A stretch of DNA of 64,000 nt from Paraclostridium tenue (GCF_039521565.1 NZ_BAAACP010000008.1:62001-126000); one strand, 5' to 3'; positions 1 to 9,017 are shown, numbered from the stretch's first letter. Numbers and translations are program-made. The notes: generated from the letters alone by a model not told the origin.

Positions 1-410
1 AATTAATGAGTATGAACTTAGGTGCTGATGATTTTGTAACAAAACCATACAACACACAAATTTTGCTTGCACGCATAAATTCACTTTTAAAAAGAACTTA
101 TAAAAAAACTAATCCAGAAATTATTAAATACAAAAACTTAGAACTAGATTTATCTAAAAATAGTGCAAGCTTTGAAAATCAAGAAGTAGAGCTTACTAAA
201 AATGAGTTTAGAATACTAAATTGTCTTATTAAAAATGAAGGAAAGATAGTTTCAAGAGGAGATTTAATGGATTATTTATGGGACTTAGATTTATTCATAG
301 ATGATAATACTCTTACTGTTAATATAAATAGACTTAGAAAAAAATTAAGTGAAATTGGATGTAGTGGATACATAGAAACTAAAAGGGGGAGAGGCTATAT
401 AATGCCGTAA
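1..410 (+). CDS. OmpR-family response regulator, C-terminal part (BceR-like), cut by window start
   Basis: The frame is already open at the left edge, so the true start lies outside the window. Visible are the end of the receiver domain (GADDFVTKPY, with the conserved Lys of the phospho-switch) and a complete winged-helix OmpR/PhoB DNA-binding domain ending in KRGRGYIMP. It is followed 2 nt later by a small histidine kinase and then an ABC ATPase and FtsX-like permease, the standard order of BceRSAB modules that sense and expel cell-wall-active peptides. The phosphoacceptor Asp is not in the window. Family assignment is strong; the inducing compound cannot be read from sequence. Confidence 0.9.
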   Translation, partial: LMSMNLGADDFVTKPYNTQILLARINSLLKRTYKKTNPEIIKYKNLELDLSKNSASFENQEVELTKNEFRILNCLIKNEGKIVSRGDLMDYLWDLDLFIDDNTLTVNINRLRKKLSEIGCSGYIETKRGRGYIMP

Positions 411-412
411 CT

Positions 413-1450
413 ATGAATATAAAAGATTATTTAAAAGATAGAAGCTTAGCTATATTATTAAATTTTATATTTTTTGCTTTTGTAATTTTTATACTAAAGG
501 CATCTCAAGTTGAAAGAGTAACAATAATTTTTACAACAATGCTTTGGATAGCTTTAAGTGGTATAGAATTTTTTTATGGATATTTTAAAAAGAAAAGTTA
601 CTACGATCAAGTAATAAATTCTTTAAAGGAACTAGACAAAAAATATTTACTACCAGTAGTTATAAAAAGACCATCTTTTTGTGAAGGAAAAATTTTATAT
701 GATGTACTTAGCATTACAGATAAATCTATGAATGAAGAAGTCAATAAATATAAATTTAATCAAGAAGAATACAGAGAATACCTGGATTTATGGGTACATG
801 AAATAAAAACTCCAATAGCAGCTAGTAAGCTAGTTATAGAAAACAATAAAAATGAACATACCTTAAGTATTTTAGAAGAAATTGAAAAAGTAGAAAATTT
901 TATAGAACAAGCTCTTTATTATTCAAAGTCCAATGAAGTTGAAATAGATTACATAATAAAAGAAACAGATTTAAGAAAGTGTATAAACAATACTATCAAA
1001 AGAAATAAAAAATTAATTAGAGAAAAAAGAATTTGTATAGATATAGAAGACTTTAGAGAGACAGTTTACTGTGATGGAAAATGGATGGAGTTTATACTAA
1101 ATCAAATTATAGTAAATTCTATAAAATACATAGGAGATAAAACTATAAATAAAAAGCTAGAAAAAGAACTTCCAAAGATAACTATATACACAAAGCTTAA
1201 AGATAATAGTCTAGAATTATACATAAAGGACAATGGGATTGGAATAGATAAGAAGGATTTAAATAAAGTTTTTAACAAAGGATTTACAGGTATTAACGGA
1301 AGAAAACTAAAAAAATCAACAGGAATGGGACTTTATATATCAAAACGATTAGCCCAAAAAATGTATTTAGGATTAGATATATACTCTGAGGTTAATGAAG
1401 AAACTACAGTAAAAATAACATTTCCAAAAAGTAATATGATTCAAATATAA
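413..1450 (+). CDS. Intramembrane-sensing histidine kinase (BceS-like)
   Basis: 345 residues. Two membrane helices at about 12-30 and 38-57 are joined by only a few extracellular residues, the hallmark of intramembrane-sensing kinases that take their signal from a partner ABC transporter rather than a sensor loop. The H-box is DLWVHEIKTP with His129, followed by the N-box NQIIVNSIKYI, G1 box DNGIGIDKKD and G2 box STGMGLYISKRL. It starts 2 nt after the regulator stop, so translation is probably coupled; the only purine-rich stretch lies about 20 nt upstream. Expected to phosphorylate the preceding response regulator. Confidence 0.9.
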   Translation: MNIKDYLKDRSLAILLNFIFFAFVIFILKASQVERVTIIFTTMLWIALSGIEFFYGYFKKKSYYDQVINSLKELDKKYLLPVVIKRPSFCEGKILYDVLSITDKSMNEEVNKYKFNQEEYREYLDLWVHEIKTPIAASKLVIENNKNEHTLSILEEIEKVENFIEQALYYSKSNEVEIDYIIKETDLRKCINNTIKRNKKLIREKRICIDIEDFRETVYCDGKWMEFILNQIIVNSIKYIGDKTINKKLEKELPKITIYTKLKDNSLELYIKDNGIGIDKKDLNKVFNKGFTGINGRKLKKSTGMGLYISKRLAQKMYLGLDIYSEVNEETTVKITFPKSNMIQI

Positions 1451-1487
1451 ATAACCTTACATTATCGTAAGATAGTCGTAAGGTTAT
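1451..1487. promoter_or_regulatory. Inverted repeat between kinase and ABC genes (terminator or operator)
   Basis: Arms ATAACCTTAC (1451-1460) and GTAAGGTTAT (1478-1487) are perfect complements starting directly after the kinase stop, followed by a weak CTTATT tract. It may be a weak terminator separating regulator and transporter genes, or a binding site for the response regulator, which in Bce systems acts just upstream of the ATPase gene. Confidence 0.45.
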
Positions 1488-1553
1488 CTTATTAATTAAA
1501 TCCTCTAAAGACTATAAAATAAAGTTATAAATTAAAAATATGGAGGAGATAAA

Positions 1554-2321
1554 ATGAGTACAGTTCTTAAAGTTAAAAATATAGAAAAATATTATGGGAA
1601 TAAGAAAAATCTAACAAAAGCTATTAATAATATTTCATTTGAGGTTGATAAGGGCGAGTTTATAGGGATTATGGGACCTAGTGGAAGTGGTAAAACTACA
1701 CTTTTAAATTGTATAGCAACAATAGATAAAGTAACTACTGGAAACATACAAATTGAAGATAAGGATATAACAACTTTATCAAGAAAGAATATAGAAAAGT
1801 TTAGAAGAGAACATTTAGGATTTATATTTCAAGAGTTTAATCTACTAGATACTTTAACTGTATATGAGAATATATCTTTAGCATTATCTATATTAGGAGT
1901 AAAGGGGTCTGAAATAGATAAAAGAGTAAAAAGTGTAGCAAATAGACTTGGAATAGCAGATATATTAAGTAAATTTCCATACGAAATATCAGGAGGACAA
2001 AAGCAAAGAGTAGCTTGTGCAAGAGCAATAATAAATGAACCTTCTTTAATTCTTGCAGACGAACCAACAGGAGCTCTAGATTCAAAATCAGCGAGAGTTT
2101 TACTTGAAAATTTATCTGAATTAAATGAAAGTATGAATTCTACAATAATGATGGTAACTCATGACGCTTTTACAGCTAGTTATTGTAAAAGAATTTTATT
2201 TATAAAAGATGGGAAAATCTTTAATGAATTGATAAGAGGAAATGATGATAGAAAAGAATTTTTCAAAAGAATTATAGAAGTTGTTACTCTTTTAGGAGGT
2301 GACAATAACAATGTTATTTAA
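1554..2321 (+). CDS. ABC transporter ATPase (BceA-like)
   Basis: 255 residues of the MacB/LolD/BceA class. Walker A GPSGSGKTT at about 42-50, signature SGGQKQR, Walker B LILADEPTGALD and the switch His in VTHD are all present. A clear GGAGGAG ribosome site precedes the ATG. The gene overlaps the following permease by 11 nt, so the two are translationally coupled. With the permease it should form a transporter that both removes a cell-wall antibiotic from its lipid target and signals to the upstream kinase. Confidence 0.92.
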   Translation: MSTVLKVKNIEKYYGNKKNLTKAINNISFEVDKGEFIGIMGPSGSGKTTLLNCIATIDKVTTGNIQIEDKDITTLSRKNIEKFRREHLGFIFQEFNLLDTLTVYENISLALSILGVKGSEIDKRVKSVANRLGIADILSKFPYEISGGQKQRVACARAIINEPSLILADEPTGALDSKSARVLLENLSELNESMNSTIMMVTHDAFTASYCKRILFIKDGKIFNELIRGNDDRKEFFKRIIEVVTLLGGDNNNVI

Positions 2322-4347
2322 GCTTTCCAAAAGAAATGTTCAAAGAAGTATAAAAGATTATAGTATTTACTTTTTTACACTTGCTCTAGGAGTTTGTATA
2401 TTTTATATATTCAACTCTGTAGAAGCTCAAACAGCTGTGATGGATATAACAGAAAATCAAAAAACTCTAATGGAAGTTACAGCTAGGATAATTTCAATAG
2501 TATCAGTTTTTGTATCTTTCATATTAGGTTTTTTAATAATATATGCAAATAACTTTATAATCAAAAAAAGAAATAGAGAATTTGGTATATATATGACACT
2601 AGGTATTAGTAGAAGTAAAATTACTTTTATGCTATTTTATGAAACTATAATAGTTGGGGTTATGTCTTTGGCAGTAGGGCTATTTATAGGTGTATTTTTA
2701 TCTCAAGGATTAGCTTCAGTTACTGCAAAATTATTTTCAGTGGATATGAAAAAATATCAATTTGTATTTTCAAAAGAAGCTTGTATAAAAACAATAATAT
2801 ATTTTAGTATAATGTTTTTTATAACTATGATTCTAAATTTTGTAGTAGTTTCAAGATATAAACTTATAAATTTAATAAATAGCCAAAGAAAAAATGAAAA
2901 GTTAAAAGGTACAAACTTAATATTATCTGTAGCGCTATTTATAATATCTATAGTTTGTTTAGGATTTGCATATAAATTGATTTTAGAAAATGCTCTTGTA
3001 GACATAACAGATAATAATTTTAAACTATCTATACTTTTAGGAGTTGTAGGAACAGTATTATTTTTTAGATCTTTGGCAGGATTTTTGATAAAATTAGTTA
3101 AAAATGATAAAAACTTATATTTAAAAAATCTTAACACTTTTACTTTAAGACAATTAAACAGCAAAATTAATACAAACTATATATCAATGAGTATTATATG
3201 TTTAATGTTATTTATATCAATTGGAATGTATTCTTCAGCAATAGGACTAAAAAATGCCATGGAAAAATCTGCAGAATCTCAAACTCCATATGATATAACT
3301 GTCATAGAAACTTACAATCCTCAAGAAAAGACAAACTATAGTAATGAAAAATTAAGTGAAATACTTAAAAAGTTAGATTTAAATGTAAATGATTATTCAA
3401 AAGAATATTTAGATTATAATTTTTACAAATCTCCTATAAAGTTTATTAAAATGTTTGAAAATACTTCAGATGAGTTTTTATCTAAGCAATTAAAATTTAC
3501 GATGAATTATAATATTCCTATTATAAAACTATCAGATTATAATAAGCTAAATAAAATGGCAGGTAAAAAACCAATAAATTTAAAAGATAAAGAAGTAGTT
3601 TTTGTTACAAACTCATCTACTATGCAAAATCCAATAAAAGAATATATAAAAAATAATAAAAGTATAAAAATAGGAAATGATGAATTTAAAATAAATGAAA
3701 ACTATAAGTATGAATCTTTAGAAAATGATTTAGCAAAAGATAATTTTATAACATTTTTAGTTGAAGATAAATACGCAGATAAATATGATATAAGTCAAAA
3801 ATGTTTAAGTTTTAATTATATAGGAGATAAAAAAGATACAGAAAATAAGTTAACTAAAAATCTTGAAAAAAGTGAAAATAAACAAATTCAATATCAAAAA
3901 GACCATGGTTCAATCTTAATCTTTATAAGTAAACAAGTAGTTTTAGAAATTAATATGTCTAATGCAGCTATATTTTTATACATTGGTTTATATATAGGGA
4001 TAATATTCTTAATATCTAGTGCAGCAGTACTTGCACTTAACCAATTATCAGGAGCAACAGAAAGTTTAGTAAGATATGAAATACTTAAAAAACTTGGAGT
4101 AAGCTCAAAAATGATAAACAAATCAATTTTTATACAAGTATTTATATACTTCTCACTTCCAATAGCCTTAGCTTTAGTTCATAGTTATTTTGGAATAAAG
4201 GTGGCAAATAATTTAATTAAAATATTTGGAGACTATGATATAGTAGGAACCAATGTTATTGCAGTGGTTAGTATATGTGTAATTTATGCTATATACTTCT
4301 TTGGAACATATAAAGGATATAAGCGTATTGTAAATAAAAATAACTAA
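2311..4347 (+). CDS. FtsX-like ABC permease (BceB-like)
   Basis: 678 residues from the ATG at 2311, which has AGGAGGTG 9 nt upstream; a GTG at 2299 in the same frame would swallow that site and is rejected. Ten membrane helices in the BceB pattern are visible, with a large extracytoplasmic insertion at roughly residues 315-540 between helices 7 and 8, the part thought to bind the antibiotic in this family. FtsX-type helices flank it (for example GTVLFFRSLAGFLIKL and the C-terminal VSICVIYAIYFFG). Partner of the upstream ATPase and, through it, of the intramembrane kinase. Confidence 0.9.
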   Translation: MLFKLSKRNVQRSIKDYSIYFFTLALGVCIFYIFNSVEAQTAVMDITENQKTLMEVTARIISIVSVFVSFILGFLIIYANNFIIKKRNREFGIYMTLGISRSKITFMLFYETIIVGVMSLAVGLFIGVFLSQGLASVTAKLFSVDMKKYQFVFSKEACIKTIIYFSIMFFITMILNFVVVSRYKLINLINSQRKNEKLKGTNLILSVALFIISIVCLGFAYKLILENALVDITDNNFKLSILLGVVGTVLFFRSLAGFLIKLVKNDKNLYLKNLNTFTLRQLNSKINTNYISMSIICLMLFISIGMYSSAIGLKNAMEKSAESQTPYDITVIETYNPQEKTNYSNEKLSEILKKLDLNVNDYSKEYLDYNFYKSPIKFIKMFENTSDEFLSKQLKFTMNYNIPIIKLSDYNKLNKMAGKKPINLKDKEVVFVTNSSTMQNPIKEYIKNNKSIKIGNDEFKINENYKYESLENDLAKDNFITFLVEDKYADKYDISQKCLSFNYIGDKKDTENKLTKNLEKSENKQIQYQKDHGSILIFISKQVVLEINMSNAAIFLYIGLYIGIIFLISSAAVLALNQLSGATESLVRYEILKKLGVSSKMINKSIFIQVFIYFSLPIALALVHSYFGIKVANNLIKIFGDYDIVGTNVIAVVSICVIYAIYFFGTYKGYKRIVNKNN

Positions 4348-4354
4348 TAAAAAA

Positions 4355-4390
4355 GCTGTTTCAAACTATATTTTGAAACAGCCTTTTTTT
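4355..4390. terminator. Bidirectional terminator
   Basis: Stem GCTGTTTCAAA / TTTGAAACAGC (4355-4365 and 4372-4382) followed by T7; the A-run on the other side lets it also end the convergent gene. Confidence 0.9.
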
Positions 4391-4862
4391 ATATTGTTAA
4401 GTCGCTCTCATTTTTTATTTTTACTGCTTTATCAAAAACTTCTCCAAGTACAAAGCACATTAAAGCAGAAATTAAGCAAATCATCATTGGTGGAGTAATT
4501 CCTCCACTATTACTTCCTATTATTGTTACTCCCCCTGAAATAGCTGCTGCATTATATCCAATTATAAATTCAAACACTGTATTTACTAATAAACAGCAAC
4601 CCATTATTTTAAATCTTTTTACATTCTCTTTTACAAATGGTGTTATAAGTGTACTTTTTATTATTTTTATTAAAAATAGTACCACGATTAAGTACATAGA
4701 AATATACATTAAGTTTACCATCATATTAAAAATTGAAAACAAATCAACAGTATTAAAGTTTTGAATAAGCATTATAGGAAAACCTATAAATCCAATACCT
4801 AAAACTAGTAATAAAAAATACAATATAAAGTTTAAAATATCCTTTGAAAATGTAGCTTTCAT
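4389..4862 (-). CDS. DUF2975 four-helix membrane protein
   Basis: 157 residues with four membrane helices (about 10-32, 45-66, 88-108, 122-142). The charged loop PFVKENVKRFKIMG and the C-terminal signature GEVFDKAVKIKNESDLTI match the DUF2975 family as I know it. Members usually sit directly before a small Cro/CI-type HTH gene in one operon; here the gene ends in a terminator and no such partner follows. AAAAGGGG lies upstream of the ATG. Function of the family is not established. Confidence 0.75.
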   Translation of the reverse strand: MKATFSKDILNFILYFLLLVLGIGFIGFPIMLIQNFNTVDLFSIFNMMVNLMYISMYLIVVLFLIKIIKSTLITPFVKENVKRFKIMGCCLLVNTVFEFIIGYNAAAISGGVTIIGSNSGGITPPMMICLISALMCFVLGEVFDKAVKIKNESDLTI

Positions 4863-5329
4863 AAAAACACCCCTTTTGATAATATATTTTTATTATAAAA
4901 GATTATTTATCGTTTCTCAATAAATTTTTATTGAAATTGGGCAAACTATTTAAAAATGATTTAAACATTATATATTGTTTAATAAATTATATAGATAATA
5001 AACCTTTTAAAGTCTGTGGAATACAAGAATATAAAATTATAGAATTTTCACCTCATTAATTTAATCAATCACTTAGTGAATGAGTTGTATTTTATGAAAA
5101 AAATGCAATAAATATATAATCTATAAGAAAATGTGTTGAAATAGTTGAAATTAATATAGAAACAAGTTTCTTTTGTAAACATAAAATCCTAAACTGTATT
5201 AGTAAGTTTTATGGAATAGGAACATTAATAGTCTTTATTACAGTTTAAAAATAAAACACTGATATTTGACAATATTTTTATGGAATTTTATTCCAAATAT
5301 AGTGTATAATAAAGATATAGTATTGAACA
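4863..5329. other. Intergenic region, 467 bp, between divergent genes
   Basis: Holds the minus-strand promoter at 4892-4920 and, close to the plus-strand PH-domain gene, TATAAT at 5305-5310 with a perfect 15-bp inverted repeat TGGAATTTTATTCCA at 5281-5295 where the -35 would be, a plausible operator. A short palindrome TCACTTAGTGA sits at 5069-5079. No gene is recognisable; a short open stretch ending near 5248 has no ribosome site and no family match. Confidence 0.5.
4892..4920 (-). promoter_or_regulatory. Sigma-A promoter of the DUF2975 gene
   Basis: On the minus strand TTGAGA (4915-4920), a 17-nt spacer and TATAAT (4892-4897), about 30 nt before the ATG. Confidence 0.75.
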
Positions 5330-5371
5330 ATGTATTATGTTTTTAGGAATACTTATAAAAGGAGAAATCAT

Positions 5372-5755
5372 ATGGCAGATTTAAGCGTAAATAAGATTTT
5401 CACATTCTATGAAGAAGTACCAGTTCCAGAAACTATAATTCCATTTGTTTCACCAAATGAGAAAATATGCTTTGCAGTAAAAACCATAAGAGATGTAGCA
5501 ATATTCACAGATAAAAGAATATTAGTAGCAGACAAGCAAGGGCTAACAGGAAAGAAAACAGAATACTATACAATACCACTTAAAAACATAGTAACCTATG
5601 CAATAGAAACAGCAGGTAGATTAGATTTTGATTCAGAAATAAAGCTAGTACTATCAGGAGGAGTAGGCATAGAGCTTAGATTTATAAAAGATGAAAATAT
5701 GGATGAGCTACTTTTAAAAGTATATCATCTAATCAACAACTACATAATTGGATAG
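5372..5755 (+). CDS. Bacterial PH-domain protein (PF08000/YyaB-like class)
   Basis: 127 residues from the ATG at 5372, chosen because AAAGGAG lies 8 nt upstream; an upstream in-frame ATG at 5330 has no such site. The whole protein is one bacterial pleckstrin-homology domain (formerly DUF1696): the core FTDKRILVADKQGLTGKK and the end strand-helix ELRFIKDENMDELLLKVYHLI are typical. No signal peptide or membrane helix, so cytoplasmic. Function of these domains is unknown. Single-gene transcript ending at the terminator at 5761. Confidence 0.8.
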   Translation: MADLSVNKIFTFYEEVPVPETIIPFVSPNEKICFAVKTIRDVAIFTDKRILVADKQGLTGKKTEYYTIPLKNIVTYAIETAGRLDFDSEIKLVLSGGVGIELRFIKDENMDELLLKVYHLINNYIIG

Positions 5756-5760
5756 AATAT

Positions 5761-5789
5761 GGAACGCAATTAATTTGCGTTCCTTTTTT
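5761..5789 (+). terminator. Rho-independent terminator
   Basis: GGAACGCAA / TTGCGTTCC stem (5761-5769, 5775-5783) followed by T6. Confidence 0.92.
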
Positions 5790-5937
5790 AAGTAAATTAT
5801 AGTCAATTAAAAATAGGGTATAGTAAAACACTATATCATCTATTTTAATTAATGGCTCTGTTTAATAATTGTGTGATTATCTATGATAAAAATCAGTTAT
5901 AATATAGATATCAACTATATTTGAATTAATTTATAGA

Positions 5938-6567
5938 AAGGATGTAAAGATAGCATAAAAGAAAGTAGATTTTCTAAAGGATACGAATGTCCTAAGTGTC
6001 AATTTAAGGATGTTAACAAAGACGGTAAGTATCTGTAAGAGATGTCAAGATAGCCTAGGAGAAGAGGTAAAGGTAAACATGAAAAGAAAAAGGGAGATAT
6101 TTCTAACGACCAAATTTGTATAGAGACAGCTATAGATAGGAAAGGTAATATACTTATGGGTGTAGTATGTAAAGGAAGAATTACAACTAAAGATGTAGTA
6201 GGCTTATTTGATGGTAAACTAGGTGATGATGTTACTTTTTGTACAGATTCGCATAAATCATATCATAAAGCTGGCAATGAACTTAAAGTAAATTTAAAGC
6301 TAGTTCCCAAAGGTAAGCAAATGCTAGATGATGTATATCACCTTATATCACCTTCAACATATAAATGCTTTACATAGTAACTTTAAAAGATGGATACAGC
6401 CTTTTAACGGAGTTTCTAGCAAGTATCTTGAGAACTACTTAGCATGGTTTAAGTTTCTTAAATTAAGCAAGAAAAATAATAAAATCGATAGAATTAAGGA
6501 TATGCTTATAAATGTTGCTACTAAAGATACTTATGTAACAAAAACAACCATTAAAATAGATTTATAG
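5938..6567 (+). pseudogene. Degenerate IS1595/ISXO2-type transposase
   Basis: Remnants in several frames: an N-terminal zinc ribbon (KGYECPKCQFKD, then out of frame CKRCQD), a gap where the segment carrying the first catalytic Asp should be, then RRRGKGKHEKKKGD and an open stretch with AIDRKGN and CTDSHKSY (second Asp), then another frame with HINALHSNFKRW and FNGVSSKYLENYLAWFKF. The last shift is caused by an exact 10-bp tandem duplication (TATATCACCT at 6334-6343 and 6344-6353); removing one copy restores YHLQHINALHS. With the first catalytic residue deleted and at least three frame breaks it cannot make an active enzyme. Confidence 0.85.
6334..6353 (+). repeat. 10-bp tandem duplication that frameshifts the transposase
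   Basis: TATATCACCT is present twice back to back; one copy deleted puts the two transposase halves in one frame. Confidence 0.85.
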
Positions 6568-6592
6568 AACTAATATAGGCGGGAGATTTGAC

Positions 6593-6913
6593 ATGAACTT
6601 AGATTCAAAGATAGAAAGTGTTGAAGTTAAGAATGTTGGAAAATGTTCTAATTGTAACAAAGAGACTTGTTATTATGATACTGACACTAATCAATATGTA
6701 TGTAGTGAAGAATGTTATAGTATATTAAATGAATTAGATACTAATAAATTAAATATTGCTATGGATAAAATTTCAAAGGCAATAGATAAAAGTTTTGAAC
6801 GTAGAGTTGCTTTTGGGAAAGATGTAAGAAGAGGGATAAAGTTTTTAGGAGAATGTATGATATTGCTTCCAAAAGAAGTAATATCATGTTTTAAGAATAA
6901 AGGTAACAAGTAA
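6593..6913 (+). CDS. Zinc-ribbon passenger protein of the IS1595-like element
   Basis: 106 residues, ATG preceded by GGCGGGAG. The N-terminal third carries CSNCNKETCYYDTD and VCSEECYSIL, a CxxC...CxxxC pattern typical of a small treble-clef/MYND-like zinc site; the rest is a charged helix with KSFERRVAFGKDVRRG and an amphipathic end. It lies inside the terminal repeats, downstream of the dead transposase, and has stayed open while the transposase decayed. Passenger genes are known in the IS1595 family. I do not recognise this one and assign no function. Confidence 0.65.
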   Translation: MNLDSKIESVEVKNVGKCSNCNKETCYYDTDTNQYVCSEECYSILNELDTNKLNIAMDKISKAIDKSFERRVAFGKDVRRGIKFLGECMILLPKEVISCFKNKGNK

Positions 6914-6960
6914 TTTTTTAGAACAAAATATATGTATAGGTGAAAGTGTGCATATATGTG

Positions 6961-6995
6961 AAAAATGACTACACCATTAAGGTTTAGTCATTTTT
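6961..6995. terminator. Terminator inside the IS right end
   Basis: AAAAATGACTA / TAGTCATTTTT (6961-6971, 6985-6995), symmetrical so it can act in both directions. Confidence 0.8.
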
Positions 6996-7223
6996 GTTGA
7001 TTACTTATCACACAATTGTTAAATAAAGCCTAATTACTAAATAGATATTTGCTTATTTATTTCAAAATCAGTATGTATTTTAAAAGATATTTTAAGTTAG
7101 TAACAATTCATTAACTAGATGATAGATACAAATTTGACTATATAAAAATTTATGTATAATATAAAGATATAAATTTATTTATATGGGGGAAAACTTAAAA
7201 ATACATAAAGAAAAGGGGATATT

Positions 7224-8615
7224 ATGAAAAACAAAATAATAGTCGGAGCAATTTTCTTATCTACGCTGATAATATCAGGATGCACTTCAACAAAAACAGC
7301 AGAAATAAACGTACTAGCAACAACCGATTTACATGGAAACATACCATATGAATTAACATCTTATGTAAGTAACGAAAGAAAAAAAGATAAAAACATAACC
7401 GTAGTAGATGCAGGAGATTTCTTTGATAGTGGCGTAGCAATAGGCTCAAGTATGGCCAAATATTTTAAAGATAGATCAGACTGCAATGCTAATAATACTG
7501 AAAAGTATATAGAAGCTCCTATTGCAAAGGATATGAAAGATGTAGGATACGATGCTGTAGTACTTGGAAATCATGAATTTGTATCTAACAATAAATTTCA
7601 TTTAGATAATATGATATCTGATTTTGAAAAACAAAATATAAATGTATTATCAGCAAATACATATAAAAAAAATGGAGATAGTTACACAAAACCATATATA
7701 ATAAAAGAAATTAACACACCTGAAGGTACTGTTAAATTAGGAATTTTAGGTCTTACAATAAAAGAAGTAGGAGAAAGTAAAGAATGGGTAGGAGATAAAT
7801 TTGTACCTGCTAAGTCTTTAGAACTAAAGGATCAAAAACAGTACAATGGTGAATTGTATATGAATGATTTAGTAGAAGATGCAAAAAAGTGGGTTAAGGT
7901 AATGAAAGAAAAAGACAAGGCTGATGTTATAGTAGCTGTTGCACATACAGGAGAAAGACCTAAAAAGCCAAAACACCCAGGAAATAGAATACAAGATTTA
8001 GCACAACAAGTTGATGGAATTGATGCAATAGTTGCAGGGCATAATCATGTTCAAATTAAACAACATGATTACAAAAATAAATCTGGAGAAACTGTTATAG
8101 TTACAGAACCAGGTAAGCATGGAGAATGTATTTCTAAGATAAATTTAAAACTAGAAAAAAATAATAATGGTTGGGATGTAGTTGATAAATCAAGTGAGCT
8201 AACTACATTTGAAAAGAATCAAGAAGATGATAAGTATGGAGAATTTATGGTTAAGCTTATGGAAGAAGCTGAGAAAGGCAAAGAAGTTAACTTAGCTAAA
8301 ATAACTCCTTTTGAATGGGATAAAATACATATCTTTAAACCACATACACCTGTTGAAACCGTATACAAAACTGTTGGATATAAATGGAGAAATATTTCAC
8401 CGTCATATAGTGATGACATGATACAAATGATACTTATGAAAGATAATAAGCCTATTTGCTATGTATATGGTAATTCAGATTTAATGGGATTAAACTTAGA
8501 CTTTAATGAATCAGAATATAAGGACAATGTTATAACAATTTATCCCAACAAAAACGATAAATTTAAAATTGAAGAAGGTAATAAAGAATTTAGCGTTAAT
8601 TTAAAGCATATATAA
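7224..8615 (+). CDS. Lipoprotein metallophosphatase / 5'-nucleotidase family
   Basis: 463 residues. Signal peptide with lipobox LIISGC, so membrane-anchored outside the cell. The calcineurin-like metallophosphatase core is complete: ATTDLHGN, DAGDFFDSG, VLGNHEF, VAHTGERP and AGHNHVQI supply the two-metal site. The C-terminal part corresponds to the substrate-binding domain of the UshA/CpdB/YfkN family but is short. Expected to hydrolyse extracellular nucleotides or cyclic nucleotides to nucleosides and phosphate; the exact substrate is not visible. GGGG-type ribosome site, and an upstream TTTGAC...TATAAT (7155-7160) that is a plausible promoter. Confidence 0.85.
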   Translation: MKNKIIVGAIFLSTLIISGCTSTKTAEINVLATTDLHGNIPYELTSYVSNERKKDKNITVVDAGDFFDSGVAIGSSMAKYFKDRSDCNANNTEKYIEAPIAKDMKDVGYDAVVLGNHEFVSNNKFHLDNMISDFEKQNINVLSANTYKKNGDSYTKPYIIKEINTPEGTVKLGILGLTIKEVGESKEWVGDKFVPAKSLELKDQKQYNGELYMNDLVEDAKKWVKVMKEKDKADVIVAVAHTGERPKKPKHPGNRIQDLAQQVDGIDAIVAGHNHVQIKQHDYKNKSGETVIVTEPGKHGECISKINLKLEKNNNGWDVVDKSSELTTFEKNQEDDKYGEFMVKLMEEAEKGKEVNLAKITPFEWDKIHIFKPHTPVETVYKTVGYKWRNISPSYSDDMIQMILMKDNKPICYVYGNSDLMGLNLDFNESEYKDNVITIYPNKNDKFKIEEGNKEFSVNLKHI

Positions 8616-8635
8616 AAATTTAAAATAGTGGGAAT

Positions 8636-8803
8636 ATGCATGAATGTGGACACTATACGAATACCTCAATGCTACTTAGAGCTACTAAAATATTAAAAGC
8701 TAATGAAAATAATCAACTGTTTATGCTAGGTATACAAAACTTAAACAGTCTAAATCAGATATATACAAAAATGGATTACAGGGGGATTAAAAAATGGAGA
8801 TAA
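8636..8803 (+). pseudogene. Short open stretch, probable gene fragment
   Basis: 55 codons beginning MHECGHYTNTSMLL and ending in a frame overlapping the next gene start. Composition is protein-like (ATKILKANENNQLFMLG), but no ribosome site precedes it and an in-frame stop lies 15 nt upstream. It may be the remnant of a larger gene. I recognise no family. Confidence 0.3.
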
Positions 8804-9006
8804 AACCATTAATAGGGATTTCATATGAACTTATATTTCAAATATTTAATGCAATTCTTATTTTAGCAATTTTGATACTAATAATATATATGATATATAA
8901 CTTTATAGACAAAGTTGTAAATAAAAATAAATATCAAAATAGAATTATAGAATTAGAAAGTAAAGTAAAAGAATTAGAAAACAAAATAAATAATAACAAA
9001 GTATAA
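8794..9006 (+). CDS. Small membrane protein with C-terminal coiled coil
   Basis: 70 residues. One long hydrophobic helix at about 13-38 (FNAILILAILILIIYMIYNF) followed by a charged heptad region (IIELESKVKELENKIN) that should form a coiled coil in the cytoplasm. AGGGGGA precedes the ATG by about 7 nt. It is followed by a strong terminator. No family recognised; the size and design resemble small membrane adaptor or scaffold proteins. Confidence 0.6.
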   Translation: MEIKPLIGISYELIFQIFNAILILAILILIIYMIYNFIDKVVNKNKYQNRIIELESKVKELENKINNNKV

Positions 9007-9017
9007 ATTTGCATATA

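Larger units (their letters stand above)
5854..7030 (+). mobile_element. IS1595-family insertion sequence, complete ends, inactive, with passenger gene
   Basis: 1177 bp. The left end GGCTCTGTTTAATAATTGTG (5854 onward) and the reverse complement of the right end GGCTTTATTTAACAATTGTG (ending 7030) match at 21 of the first 24 positions. The flanks TAATTAAT (5846-5853) and TAATTACT (7031-7038) are an 8-bp target duplication with one mismatch, the size usual for this family. Inside are a decayed ISXO2-type transposase, an intact small zinc-ribbon gene and a hairpin terminator. Divergence of ends and target repeats suggests an old insertion. The element as a whole is not annotated by any single reading frame. 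Confidence 0.85.

Noticed and set aside
5125..5248. 41-codon open stretch upstream of the PH-domain gene
   Set aside because: No start with ribosome site and no recognisable family; listed only as intergenic content.
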